From Muricea muricata (Eukaryota; Cnidaria; Anthozoa; Malacalcyonacea; Plexauridae), in NCBI GenBank assembly GCA_963855995.1, contig OY979716.1, forward strand, positions 45,899,213 through 45,963,212: a DNA stretch of 64,000 nucleotides, given 5' to 3'. Below are positions 22,061 through 35,470 of this stretch, one piece after another. The first letter of the stretch is position 1. Each line of letters starts with the position of its first letter. The notes below the pieces were generated by a model. That model was not told the DNA's origin, searched no databases, and saw only the letters and a list, made by a program, of their open reading frames with translations. The translations under genes and the position numbers were made by a program.

Positions 22061-22950
22061 TTCTCGCTTTTATTTGACATTCTGACTGGTATCCTAGTTA
22101 ATAGCAATGATGTAGCCTTGCTTGGTCATATCATATTGCATTAGCATTATCTCATAATATACTTTTAGAAAGTTGAAACAACGGTCAGTGTAAAAGCCGG
22201 TGCACTCTTATACATTATGCAGAAGCAAGTGAACGTTTGTGAACTTTTATTTTAATACAATTTAAAACTTATTGCGAGTGATTTTGTGATTTGTTTGGCG
22301 AACAAAAAGGCAGGCAATCCCCAACACTGAATTTAATTGTTAGGCATTGAACCTACATGCTGATTATCTATCTATATCGCTATATAACGTGTGCGATTAA
22401 AAAATTTTTAAAACGCCAATTACCTTATCAATTTATTTCTCGATAAAATAATTGGATGCTTGCTTGCATTGTATTTATTAATTAGGGCTTAGGTTTATAG
22501 GTTAGGTGGGCCCCGGGAGTGGAGGGTAAAGGGTTGGAATTGACTGGGATTGGTGTGAGAAGAGAGCGGTTTCACATCTATAAAATGTTCCATATAGTCC
22601 CCATGTCCAACCAAACTCCCTTTCGCTCCACAGCAAAAGTGTGAAGGCGAGTGCTGGTGCCTTAAAACCAGTTGCTTAGGCCCTTACTTTGAAAGAGGGC
22701 TGTCCATGTTGGAAACACAAGATACCCTTATGGTATGTGTTACCTATGCATGCTGACAAGCCCTGACATTGGGCGAAAGTCTTTTATCGCATCTAACACT
22801 TTTCCACAAAACAGAACAAAAATTTTTCGCTTGACGTTACGCCCCTATTAGCTTCCACTATTGATAGAAAAAATTTTTTTGACTAACATGTGAAAAATCC
22901 TAGATCCACCCCTGGGGTATTCTTCCTCACAATTGTCTACATCACTTCTT
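22061..22950. other. Intergenic stretch, no gene seen
   Basis: AT-rich sequence with a less AT-rich patch near 22500-22800 (ggtgggccccgggagtgg, cttaaaaccagttgcttagg) that looks like a fragment of an unidentified repeat. No open frame of note. Confidence 0.5.
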
Positions 22951-22954
22951 TCTC

Positions 22955-23521
22955 TTTGTCTATAGCATTTACACACTTTTAGGAGACTCCATATCCAATA
23001 GTGCTATAGATGTTTCTGAAGTTTGCCTAACAAAGTTTGTCATTCAAATGGAGCACTTGTATAGTCTTACAAACTGCAAGTATAATGTTCATTGTTAAAC
23101 TCATCTGGCACATTGTGTCAGAGATTGTGATCCACTGTGGGCTACTTCCACTTTCACCTTCGAAGCACACAATCATGTGCTTATAAGTATGTTTCATGGG
23201 ACACAATATGTTCCGCAGCAAATAGCAGAGGCATTTTTGGCTAGAGGTTGTGTTGATTCCTGTGCCTCTGTGAAAGAAGTGCTGTCTAAGCTGACGGATG
23301 ACACGAAGCTTAAATATCAGGATGGTTTAACACCATTAGGTTCAGAAAAACCAGTTACTTTGAGTGCACATTGGACAATTGCACTGGAACGTCTCTTAGA
23401 TGTAACTGTGAATAAGCAAGTTGGAGTTACTCATCAGAGGTTCATTCTACAACCACCAGTTATATTCAAGAGTGAGTTACACCAGATCCAAACAGCATAC
23501 AAATCACAGTGTGTCTCTTAA
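22955..23521 (+). pseudogene. C-terminal piece of a TNP2-type transposase
   Basis: The frame reads DCDPLWATSTFTFEAHNHMLISMFHGTQYVPQQIAEAFLARG from about 23130, matching the conserved block LHSTFVFESMLANLKRLFHGTRGIPDQIIKKL of the gene at 55976-58477. The preceding sequence (22990-23130) contains the more weakly preserved part before this block. It ends in a stop at 23521. With 19725-20578 it would make the two ends of one transposase whose middle has been replaced by the hAT sequence. It is non-functional. Confidence 0.7.
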
Positions 23522-25093
23522 TCATCCGATCTTCAAACACGGGGTGATTTTCAGTCTTCTGCATATCAAGCCAACTTGCAATTGTACCCAAAATATCTCA
23601 CAGTATTGTCAATGCTCAATGCACAGTGTGGTGATTGTGAAACCTTTGCAAGCTAGTGAGAGGGTGCTATTCAGGGATGCAGACTTTAAGTTGAAGATAC
23701 AGATTCTGTCATTGCAATATTTCCTTCTCAAATTAAAAGAAAGTGTATTTGTCTAGAGTTAGGTGACAAAACATACTTTTGTCCTTTGAAATTTCGAATT
23801 TATGGTGACTAGCTGCTGTATATACAAAGGTAGTTATGGTAAAGTACATGTAGGTATAGTCTTTGGGAAGGTGAAGAAAGCATTCTTGTTTGGGAAATTT
23901 GCCTTTGTCATCCTATCACTCTCTATCATTCTCTGTCATCATACAATATCACACAAAATGTTTTATACTTATGCTGTAAATATAGTATGACATACTTGTA
24001 AATATCTTTATGTTTGCCTTTAATACATTGTAAATTAGATAACAAGGATATATGTAAATACTGTATATAGTTTGGTCCTGGGCATTGACTTGAAACTGCA
24101 TCCGGTTGTGGAGTCTCGACGTGGGCGAATGAGGTTACCCTTAGTCACAACTACCTCCAGGTCACCCTTAGGCAAGGTGTAGCACCTGTAAGCCTCTCAA
24201 GCTAGTAGAGTTACACAGATGTTAATATTGTGAAAGAAATCTTCACAACAAAGTGAAATTTATTAAAATTTATTCAGCGTGAAAAGAATTATGTATGGTC
24301 TGTTTTGAAATTAGGCAAAATTCATGTTAAAATAAATTTGTTTTGAAGATCACATTCTATAGGATATAAAAAAATTTGTGAGAAATATTCTATAGGATAT
24401 GTTATTGAATGATTCATACGAATATGCAATAGGATATTCTATAGCATCTGTATATTCTATGAAATATAGCCATGGGATATTCTATAGAATGAAAAGTGCT
24501 GTAGAATATTCAATAGGATTTAGAATATTCTATGGCATATTCTATAGAACATTTTCATAAGGGCTGTTTGTACAGGACAGGTTGTATGCAGTTTTTATTT
24601 TCCTATTTGGAGTGTAATCTTGGCATATTTACAAGAAGTTAGTAACTATCCAACAGAGAAACTGGTGATTCTTCAAGAGAGCATTACATGTAATGAAGAA
24701 AAGTTTCAAAGAATAAAGATGCAAGATAATAACTTTTGCAAGTTATTAGAATAAAGGGCTGTATCTAATGCATTGACTGCTAACTTTATTGCGTGAATAC
24801 TTGTTAGATTCAATCTGGTCCATTTCTTCTTTGTAAATGAATAATTAATTGTATATATCTGCATTATTATCTTCACAATTTAGGTAAAAATGTTTCAGCA
24901 ACTTCTTGAATGCCAATTTCCTAAATTGTGTTAAATTGTACCAGTTATTGTACAGTATTATGCATGCCAACCCAGGCCAAAACTAATTTTAGGATTACTA
25001 GACTAGTGCAAACATCCAGCACTGCATTTTGAAATGAGATGACAGAGCATAAAACCAGCATCATGTAGAGAACCAAGTTAATTAGTAACCAAA
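23522..25093. other. Intergenic stretch with an AT-rich palindromic array
   Basis: No gene is seen. Apart from the array at 24345-24555, a patch at 24085-24215 (gtggagtctcgacgtgggcg, aggtcacccttaggcaagg) is less AT-rich and may be a fragment of a dispersed repeat. It does not fold as a tRNA by eye. Confidence 0.5.
24345..24555. repeat. Degenerate array of the palindromic motif ATATTCTATAGGATAT
   Basis: About nine imperfect copies of attctatagga/tattctatag occur in 210 bp, spaced roughly 20-35 bp. The unit is close to its own reverse complement, so the array could fold on either strand. A related design with GGATCC at its core is found at 55150-55740. Confidence 0.7.
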
Positions 25094-27375
25094 AACGCGT
25101 GTAGGTTTTTTTCTGGACTGTCAAAAAAAGGTGGACTCTCAAATTTCAGTGTTTTATCTGTGCAATGCCTATGGTTAGTTGTGGCTATCAAAATGATGGT
25201 AGTAAACAACGCCAATTTAATATAGGCATAAACACCCATGTTAGCATCTGCAAACAGTAATTCTATAAAATGTATACAGGCAAGTGAAACAAATTTGAGC
25301 TAGTTTTATGATATTAGAAACAATGAGAATAATAAAACATTCAAATTGTAAACTATACTGCCTGTCGACGCCACAGCCCTCTGATATTCTATCAACAGAG
25401 CTAAAAAGTTCTAAATTTCTACTTGCAAGCTGCGGCACGATCTGATTGTCTTCCAGTCATAAATGCGCGCCAAATGTGCAAAATAGCAGTATATTAATGC
25501 AAAATGCTCATTACTGTTGAAAATGGGTGCATTTGTTGTGTTAATATAAAAGCCACAGTGAGAGCATTAAATATATGACTACCTTTAGCAAACTTAAGCA
25601 TGATATTATTTTAGTCAAATAATGTATAGTTATATATATACAGACATAAGCTATTCTCGAATCTCGAGAAAAAAGCTATTTCGAACCTATGGCTTTTTGA
25701 ATCAATATTAAAGTTCTATGGCTATATGAACATGAAATTAATAGGCATAAACGAGTGCCTTTTAATTAGCAGCGGCATACTGCATGCAGGCAAGTGAAAC
25801 TAATTTAAGCTGTAATATTATAATATTAGACACAATAAGAATCATAGAACTTTCAAATTTTAAAGTATACTTGTCTTCATAAATGCACGCAAAATGTGCA
25901 AAATGGCAGTAAATGAATGCAAAATGCTCATTATATGGTTGAAGATGTGCGTATTTGTTGTATTAATATAAAAGCCACAATATATATAAGCATAAAATAT
26001 CGTCAAACGTGATTTTTAAATATATATGACTAGCTTTAGCCAACTTAAGCATGATTTTATTTTGGTCAAATAATATAGGCTATAGTTATATACCAAAATA
26101 AGTTATTCTCAAATCCCGAGAAAATAAGCTATTTCTAACCTTCAAATTCTAAAGTATACTGCCTGTCGACACCACGGCTCTCTGATATTCTATCAACAGA
26201 GCTAAAAAGTTCAAAATTTTGACTTGCAAGCTGGGGCACGCGCGTACGCGGCGATTGTCTATAAGGCTTCCTATGCACGCAAAATGTGTGAAAGAGCGGT
26301 AAAATGCTTAGTATAGTTGAAGATGTGCGCATTTGCTGTATTAATATAAAAGCCACAATGAGAGCACGTCAAAGCTACATTTACGATATGAATATGTATA
26401 TATATTTAGCCAATTTGAAATTAAGCATGTAATGTGTATATAATTGTAAACTGCGTGGTCGAAGCTGAAGGAGCGCTTGATTAAGGCAAGATTCTGATGA
26501 AATGAATAAATTTGAGCGATGAACTTTCTCTAAGTTTTGTCTACACGGTATTCTGCCAATCAGCTATGTTTTGTCATATATAAGTGTATATATAAGTGTA
26601 CATCTATATTGCATAGCCTTCATTTTAAAATGAAAATGGCAACGAAATGCACCATTAATTTATCAGCAATTTCGACGCACTCGAGGACAGGCTTGCGTCT
26701 CACGAAACAAACTGGGGAACACATATCGTGTTTAATTCATTCAGATATCCGTACTTATGTAGTATAACATACCTATCACATTGTAACGTCTTATTCCAGT
26801 TGATGCAGTATATATTTTCAGTAATTCCACAATCTTCGATAGTGTGATTGCCATATTGAACATGCATGGTATATCTTCCCGCCTTTGAGTGCGCATCAGA
26901 AATACTGTAGTTTGGAGACACAATCATACTAAAACCACGTAGAAAATCAGTCAACCACTTATAAAACCTTCGTTGTTTGAATAGCTACCCTGAATTGAGA
27001 CATTCTTTCGCAAAACTTCTGTAACATGTTGAATATGTTGAATGTATAATAATAACTGCAATTATATTCCGTTACTGGTTGCATTGAACATGTCATTATG
27101 TCAACTGTCATAGCAGGAAACTTATGTTAATCAGCCATCATAATCTAATTATCTTTGTCGTGAATGCAAAATGTGCAATACAACCGTGTATGATGCTATG
27201 TGGGTCGTGTGATGGCTCAACATTTTTTATCACTGTGCGTACAAAATGCACTGAGCTTTACGTAAAAATTTTTAACTATTATAGAATATAAAAGACAAAA
27301 CAATTGCAACTAGTGAGATAGAAATAATTTTCAAGATTACAACGTTAACGAATTTTCAGCGACCTTCTGTTGCAG
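25094..27375 (+). repeat. Left inverted arm of the large element, with internal subrepeats
   Basis: It contains three imperfect tandem units of about 400-450 bp (around 25340-25660, 25790-26060 and 26140-26400). They share blocks such as ctgcctgtcgac, atattctatcaacagagct, cttgcaagctg and tgcaaaatgctca. The inner part (26400-27375) is unique and inverted at 36240-37240. Short frames inside (for example 26135-26356) repeat in every unit and their mirror copies and are not taken as genes. Confidence 0.8.
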
Positions 27376-29239
27376 AATGTACTGCCTAAATAACTATGAT
27401 GAAGTAGAGAAACACCGTGTTGATTTTAAAAAGAATAAGGCAAAAAAAGAACAAAGGTGAAAAAATTGCTGACATCAGCACTATATATGCATGCTATAGT
27501 CTAGACCACAGTTAAAGTGTTATGGTAATTAGTCTATGTTATTATATTATTTACATCAAATGTATATGTATAAAGTATAATGTATATGATATATTTTCTA
27601 TATAGCCAATTAGGATCTATTTTTTGTTGGTAATTTAGGTGTATCACATGTTCATTTGAAACAGTATTTTGACCGTAAAAAGACAAATCATATGTGCTTA
27701 ACCTATGCCAAACAGTAATTTAACCAAACACTGGTTACTTTAAAGCTGTCATGAAATATGACTGCCCAAGCAGTTAGGGTAGGAAAGATTTCATTAATTC
27801 AATCAAGAAAAATCATGAAGTGACTCGCGACAACATCGTTCTGTGATATGGAAAAATGAAAATATGCTCTTGATGAGTTGGTCTTTATCAGACCAAATGC
27901 CCCTCGCTCGTGTGTATGCGATCACTTCCGATTTAATTTCTTGTAGGAAATTGTATCTCGAACAACACGCTAGACTCGAAGTAAAGTGATTTTTAAATAT
28001 ATGTCTTTCAAGATGATTTCCTTGTTCGTTAAACAGTAAAACAATTCAGTATCATTGAAAATGCAGCTAATTTAATAAAGGTTGTCCTTGCAAAAGCGTG
28101 AAAGGTAAACTATGAGCACACAAGGGATGACGGATTATTGCTTATTTTCACCTCTGAACACGGAATTATTTATTTGGAACAGCATCGAGGGCATACAGAA
28201 AAATTACTTAAAAATTTACTTGCTTTCAAAAGACAACCATAATTGAACAAGACACATGCTAAGGCGTTCACTCGGCTTGCCAGCTTCTACTCAGTCAGGG
28301 GACGTAAAAGCTAGGTCTTCACTAGTCGCCTAAGGCTGGACTATGTCATTACACGGTGCAAAGATCCGTGATAAATTGAGTTAAAGAGTAAAGTAAAAAG
28401 TTTCACAAGCCACACGGTTACTGTTTCGTATGCCGCAAAACATTGTCTAGTGTGTAATTCAAGACTGGAGCTCCTCTTGCTTCTAAAACTTCGCAACTAA
28501 ACTGATTGCTCCAAATTTGTCGTTGCAATTTGTAACACATTTCCTGTTGGTTGTTTAGCATTAAAACCGTCTTGTCGCTTTTTTTACTATATCGGCAATA
28601 AAAAGTTAGTTCGTACCGATGTTTTTTAGTAAATAGGAATTTGTTAACGTGCATAACAACGGAAACATCACGAGTTTATCGCCGCCTACGCTGACATCTC
28701 ACTTTCGCGGTCTATATTCGCGACAAATGCCAACAATGTCACAAAATTTGCCGTTTCAACTATTGCGAGTGAGAGTTATTGCACGAAAAAACTTGTTATT
28801 ATTTTAATATTTTAGCATACATGCTAAACTGCATGTTTTGTTGAGAAATTCTATTAAAAAATTTTAAACAGGGAAAAATACAGAAACAGTAAATAGCTGT
28901 ATGCTATGTAAGCACTTGTTATCAACGTTTAATGAGGTTTCATAATAACTAAAAGTGCACCTTGCACTTTATGATCAAGAAGTTAGGCGACCTGGACTTT
29001 GTAAACACAGGCTCACGCGATAAAGGTGAATTCAAATAAATACTTTAAAATCGCCCCCATGTTTCACAGGATTCACGGGACAGATTTGTGGTTTTTGTGG
29101 TAAGCCAACGTGAAAATTTGGATGTCGCATTTGGAGCCAAACACTCAGAGGCCAGCATTCAATCATGTGACGGAAGTCCGATATAGCCTTCGATTTCACT
29201 GTTCGAATCCGACAGCCATAAGTTTGTTTATCAAATATA

Positions 29240-29722
29240 GAGACCTTTAGTTTGGCGTTTACGGCAAACGGCAAACCTCAAGCGTGTTCATTATTATAAA
29301 AACGAAATCATGAACCATGAAGTGCTCAAACTAAACGATGTATTCAATAAATCGAAAATACTGATCTATGATGTACTTGTATGACCACCGAAAGGTATCA
29401 CTGACGGAAAACAGTTTAGGGCCTCAATCGCTTGACGTTCGAGTTGACGTTTCACGTTTGTAGTGAGCTGCTATGAGCATGTCTAGCAGTTCAATTGTAG
29501 AATTCAAACATGAAACGCCACAATTCAAACGTGAATCCATGTAAGCAGGAAAATAATTGACGTCAGTCAGCAAGTGTCTGTGATCGAACGATCTATCTAT
29601 GTGTAGTGTATTTATTCTTATTAATAGTTCATATAGGCAAAACACCTCACGGTCACTAGTTTTATTTCTATCTCAAAGGACGTGTCTCAGGTTTGCCGTA
29701 AAAGGCAAACTAAAGGTCTCTA
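29240..29722. mobile_element. MITE-like element, about 38-bp terminal inverted repeats
   Basis: The left end agagacctttagtttgg..tttacggcaaac (29240-29277) is the reverse complement of the right end at about 29685-29722, with few mismatches. Inside, near 29435-29530, a second imperfect inverted pair (gacgtttcacgtttg and caaacgtgaatcc) is found. There is no coding potential, so it would depend on a transposase from elsewhere. The next element starts immediately to its right. Confidence 0.75.
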
Positions 29723-29723
29723 A

Positions 29724-30299
29724 TAAGACAAAACAGACTCCGAATATCATCATCTTGTAAACTCAAGATTTGAGTTATTTAAATGAACAAGACACAAAAT
29801 ACTGCCTACTGGTGATATTTCGATTTTATTGCAAAGTCATTGTCAAACCAAACTGAATATTTACAAGCTATGCTAGGACCTTATAAGGTGAGATACGGGA
29901 AAGATGACCTCAACCTGACAAACCTTTCAGTAACTATGTATTTATAGCAAAAAACACTAAAATACTGCAATCACTACAACACACAAACTCCAATATCTTA
30001 CTCTTTTTGGAAGCGCTTCATATAAAGTTTAAAAGACTAGCACTTAATAGTGGTCTTAAAGCCTCGAAGGAACTGATGCTTTTTCTGTAATTCTTACGCT
30101 TAACAATCGCTTCTGTAAATAATTTCGCATTTCATGTCATACGCCTATGCTATCTTTCCTGTATCATAGCTTGTAAATATTCAGTTTGGTTTGACAATGA
30201 CTTTGCAATAAAGTCGAAATAGCACCAGTATTTTGTGTCTTTAAATAACTCAAATCTTGCGTTTACAAGATGATGATATTCAGAGTCTGTTTCGTCTTA
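29724..30299. mobile_element. Fold-back MITE, about 165-bp arms
   Basis: The arms at 29724-29885 and 30150-30299 are about 90 percent identical in inverted orientation. Shared blocks include aatatcatcatcttgtaaac, tttgagttatttaa and the cattgtcaaaccaaactgaa stretch. A short unique loop region lies between. No open frame. Outer flanks suggest a TA-type target, but this is not certain. Confidence 0.85.
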
Positions 30300-31029
30300 T
30301 ATTATATTTGATAAAATTGTCTGCAGGAAAAGAATATGTTTGTTTGATGGTGTGGATTATTAATACGCAATGCAAATAATATTTACCAGGATATCTCAGC
30401 CGGAAAAGTACATATATTTTTCAAAATAACACCAAAAACATCGTTGCCTTTTTTCTACATTTTAAGCTAAGTTACATACGAAAATACTACAAACTAAAAT
30501 ATAGCGCGTTATTTTTGTTTACGTTCGAAATATTAATTACTACAAATTATTTTGACCTTTCGCTGCAAAAATCTATGCCATCCTTTATTGTATCTTTCCC
30601 AAAATACCACGGAATGAATCGCTATTGTTTTCCAAGATATTTGCCGCTTTTGAGCGAAAAAATTCAGTATTGAAACACTACAGCGACTTGCAGCATGCCA
30701 GTGTATACATGAACATAGTACAAATGTCGTATTTGATTTGAGTCAATTTTAGCCCGCACGTATCACATTTCACCTGTCAAATATCTCAGACATATAGGTC
30801 AACGAATAGGTAATGTTACAGAAATGCAAGCCTTTTAAGTTGAAATGTGCAACTGACTGTTATGACGGTTTACGATTGTTTTCCGTTTGTTTAGCTCCAA
30901 AATTACAAATTCGTTAAAATGCAACCAATAATTAACAATAAACATTTTTATAATAAAATATTTGCAATAATATAAACGTCAATAATAAACCTTTTGAATA
31001 TTTGCCTGCACCGCTGACGCCATTTCAGT

Positions 31030-32330
31030 TACAAACCAATCAAGGCCATTTCAGAATTATCAATAACCAATGGCTTGCTTACGTCACATGTCGTCGCCCT
31101 ACAATGCCTATTTTGGCGAAAATTTTTCATTTGTTTATTATATAAAATAAGTGAATAACATTTTGCCATTGTCTGTTCGTTTATAGATACATGTGGTAAG
31201 GACATCAGTGACCCAGTCGCCCACGCGGTTCGTGAGCCACTTTTTTGTTCTTACCACATTATGACGTCATATCATTTATGTATAACTGAAAAGGCAATGG
31301 TAAAATGCTATCTATTTGTAAAGCTGTTGTCAATAAATAGAAAATTTTGCTTGTATGCGTTGAATGGTACTTGGGTGCAGTTAATAGTTTTTAGGCTTTA
31401 GGGGATTAGACTCTATATGGCATAACAATGTGAATGCATATATACATTGTGAAATAATAGTTTATCACTGTATATTTCTCCAAGAGCTAATCTGGAATGG
31501 AAATAATAGGGATTCATTCACATTTTGGTGGTATTCGACCTTTAAGCCCTTAACAAGTGACTGTGATCACTTGATATTAAATATATAAAATGTGATTTTT
31601 TGCACCTGATTGGCAGTTCAATTAGTATTCGGATGGAAAAATTAACCCATTAATTTACAATTGTTGAAAATATTAAAATGACCGATTGCTGTTTTGCTGT
31701 GAAGTATTAGCTTGCGTAGTGTATTATTAACAATTAAGAATTTATTTTATAGGGCTATAAATCACCTATATCTATTACAAATTGACTGTCTTACACCTAA
31801 CTAGAAACCGATCAGTAATTATACAGCTGTACAATTATAATGGTACTTAACAGTGGTTTACTTTTTATGTTGGGTATCATTAGACACACATTTTATTTCT
31901 GTCCTGGGTGTGACATACTGAATATCTATGGTTGAATAGACAACGGCAACATGTGATATATTAAACAAAAAGATAAAATTCTGCCCAATCCCTGAGCAAG
32001 GAAAATGCTCTAGGAACGAGGTTACGTTGTCTGTTCAGTTATAGATACACGGTATGACGTCATAATGTAGCAGGAACAAAAAAGTGACCTACAATTCATC
32101 TAGGCGAGTGCGTCACTGATGTTCTTACAACGGGAAAATGTTATCTGATTGTTTTGTGTAAAAAAGTGGAAAATTTTGCCAAAATAAGCTTTGTAGTGTG
32201 CTAATTGACGTGATCATGATCTATACAAAACAAAGCCAACTATTGGCTGCTGGTAATTCTGAAATGGTTAGATCCATTAGATCACGGTTCTTGACCAATG
32301 CAAAGCCAGAGTGAACTATGATTATTATAG
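31030..32330. mobile_element. Fold-back element with about 280-bp arms
   Basis: Left arm at about 31040-31310 and right arm at about 32020-32330 are inverted relatives. Shared blocks include tttcagaatta, gacatcagtgac, ccacttttttgttc, attatgacgtcata and tataactgaa. The left side also holds a nested local inverted pair (31150-31210 with 31250-31320). No open frame. Confidence 0.7.
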
Positions 32331-33528
32331 CAAAAACGTATTCTCTGCAATTACAAGATTATTAATAAACTATATACACATGAATAGTTATCAAACACTG
32401 ACACATCGTTGTAAATGTCTGCTGCCCTCGTTTTAACATAGAACGCACTGAATCGTGGTAGTTTAATTCTCCTTGAAACAAATCATAAAATAGTTCTAGT
32501 GCAGCTTAACTGATTATTGTTTTTGTAACAAGTCTTCATTATGGAGTTAAATCATACTGAAATTTAAACTTAGCTAAAGCCAGTTATGTCGTAAAAGTTT
32601 CTGATGAGGTACACGTCCATGGTTTAATTTTCGGCCTTTGCATTTCCTGTTTAAAATTTAATGCGACTACGGCCTATGTAGATGAATCTAGGTAATATGT
32701 ATGGTATAAAGAATCTAGGTAATATGTATGGCAGTAAAAAAATTTAGAAGAAGATTCTCAAATTGTGATATTAGATATGCATTCACTTTGGTTATCTATG
32801 ACGGTAAAAGCATTTGTTAAGTTTAATGTGATCTATACCCTGATTGTGATGTAATTTTATTTGTTTTTGTTTTAATAAAATAAGATGGCGGAGAACTCAG
32901 AACAAAATATCAGAGAAACTATATCCATATAGTCAGGCATTTTTTGCAAAGCATCACTCATGAAACTTAGAAAAAGTGCTAGACGTGCATTCAGAGCCAT
33001 ATTTAACACTTATTAAACTGAAAGCTAACCATTCCACCCTACAGACGATTGCACGATATAGCAATTCTAACGTTTAAAATGAAACATGACATAAGTCCAC
33101 TTTATGTCTAACAAATTTTTGAGTAAGTTGACGAAGGATATGGCTTACGTTATGCAGACTTCCATAGACCCTGTATTATTCTGTAAGTATTATCGTGGAA
33201 AAATCGAAGCAGATCCGGCCTATGCTCGGAATAGGGCCAAGACTGCAAGAATCCATACATAAAGTAGTTTAGTAAAGAATGGAATATTTTGCAACACTTC
33301 AATTGATAATTGCAAGGTCAACCTGTTATAAAATCTTCCATGCTCGACATCCCACATTGCTAGTGTTTAGACAGTACTAGTAAACGGTCGGATAGGAGAG
33401 GAATTAAAAGAGTTCCTAAAAGAACCAAAAGAATCAAACAAAACTCAGGTATGTAGAGTTTAAAAGTAACCTAGCTGCTGTATGCTAAATACATAAAAGG
33501 ATGTTTTAATCAGGAAGCTGGAAGAAGA

Positions 33529-34813
33529 AAACCCACCTAATCGGGCAACAATTCCATTTTGGGTTTATATTTTGCCTGTAGACGTAAAAATGTATTTCCG
33601 TATGTTGGTAGCCTTTAAATTACTTGTAAGCTCCAGGCAACATGCATGTTTTTCTTCATTTTTGTATAAAACTCTAGCTTCCAGAGCAAAAATGAATGGA
33701 ATTTCATGTTCGTTTATTGAAAAATAGCTTGCATCATTAGAAAGTTGAAAGAAATACATAAAAGATATTATTAAAGGACATTGGCAATAAAAGTTTTTAT
33801 TGTTTCATGTGAAAGAGCATGAAATTAAAATACTCAAATTCAATAGACTTTTGTACACAGATACTACATTGCAAGATACATTCAAAAACATTTCTAACGT
33901 CGTTGCTACGGTGACATTGTCGTCCCCAGGCTCCACACAGAATTTTTATAAAATAGCTGTGTACTGAAACTGGTTATAACAACATGATATCAGAAGTTTG
34001 TCTGCTATACATATGCATGCCTAAAGTTCAATGGGAAGATCATTGTTCGAAAAAAAAAGTCCATGTGGATAAATACAAGTTATAGAAATTTCATAACAGG
34101 GGCTTGGGGACGGCATTGTTACCTTGGCAACAAAATTAGGAATGTTTTTTGATGCGTCTTGTCATGTAGTATCCGTGTGCAAAATTTTGTTGAGTTTGAA
34201 TGAATAATAACTGAGCTATGCTCGTTTATGTATTTATTACACCTACTTACCCAACTAGTGACCTCACAATTTTTGCTGAATCAGCAGTTTATATTTTGCA
34301 CATTTTTGCTAATAACTTCGGAACTAAAAGGGTAGTCTTTTACAGTAAACGGCCAATTAGCTTATTTTTTCATGCTCTTTTGCATAAAACAATAAAAATT
34401 TTTATTGCCAATGCTCTTTTTTCATTTTTCAGTCAGTTACAGAGCGATTTGTCCATTAAGATCTCATAAAAGGTAAAGCGACGCCAACTTTCCTGAGAAC
34501 TAGTCCATTAGAAAATGTGTTTTCAACATCTCACATATAACTTCACAGAAATTCAAGAAACCATGGTAACCTTTATCATGTCTTATGTGGGCTTTTTTAT
34601 GAAATTTTTGACGAAAAAATTTTTTTCAATAAACGAACATGCAATTTTACTAATTCTGGCTATATAAGAGTTTCATAGAAATGATCGGAAGAAAAACGTG
34701 TTTCCTTTGACCCATAAGTAATTTGAAGGCTAGTAGCATAAAAAATACGCTTACCAGATCGAAAGGTACCATATAAAGCCAAAATAGAATTGTTTCCCGA
34801 TAGGGTGAGGTTT
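33529..34813. mobile_element. Fold-back element, arms of 0.45-0.7 kb
   Basis: Left arm 33529-33990 and right arm 34085-34813 are inverted relatives over most of their length: cacctaatcgggcaacaatt against its counterpart at the right end, ttcaataaacgaacatg, taatttgaaggct/tagcctttaaatta, and ataaaaattttta near the centre. The right inner arm is the same repeat as 15545-15890. The element has no open frame. Confidence 0.75.
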
Positions 34814-35199
34814 CAGTTATTTTTGTTCTCCAGCTGCCGGACAGAGTATCAAACTGCATAAGCTGCAATTGAGGAAACTGTAAACGGTGTCATGAACTCC
34901 GCCAAAAGAACAACTTATTATTTTAGTTACAATCAATTATGTCTTTCTCACTAGATAAAGGTTAGAGGTGGAAGAGGAAAATAAAATGTGCCGTCAAACA
35001 GACAAAAGAGGAAGTCAAAAAAGGATCAAGCCACTGATCGACATAAATGTGCACGGACAGTACAGACGTGAGACAATACGATGTTAGCCTGTCAAAATGC
35101 ATAAAAATGCGTGTCTGTAACTTTTGAGATTAAGGTTTTAGAAACCCAGCATATGCCTTTTGCCTGGTTAAAAATTAATACTTGTACTTTTAGTACGGC

Positions 35200-35470
35200 A
35201 GATAGAGGCCGATATACTTACCATATAGAGGGACAATTTCATTTTGATTTTATCTTGTCCCTTTAAGGTTAGTAAGAATATTTCGGAATGTTGGCCGCGT
35301 TGAAATTTCTTGTGGGCTCTTGCCAACACGTTTTTATCCGATGTTACTATAAAACTGTATTACTGTCAAAAAGGGTGATATTTCAAGTTCAATTTTAGAA
35401 AAAATAACTTGCATAACAGAAAGCTCGTAAAAAAACTAAATATAAGACATTTAAATCGCATCCTAATTTT
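35200..35470. repeat. Partial copy of the outer arm of the 33529-34813 element
   Basis: Blocks tttcggaatgttgg, cttgccaacacg..tttt and aataacttgcataa..agaaag match the left outer arm (33585-33775) in the same orientation, at lower identity. It is a solo, diverged arm fragment. Confidence 0.55.

Noticed and set aside
24085-24215. Possible tRNA-derived or structured RNA sequence
   Set aside because: No cloverleaf, no A/B box pair in the right spacing by eye; left as unassigned.
26135-26356. 73-codon frame repeated at 44656-44877 and in related form elsewhere
   Set aside because: It lies in inverted arm subrepeats of the large element; conserved as DNA and not as protein.
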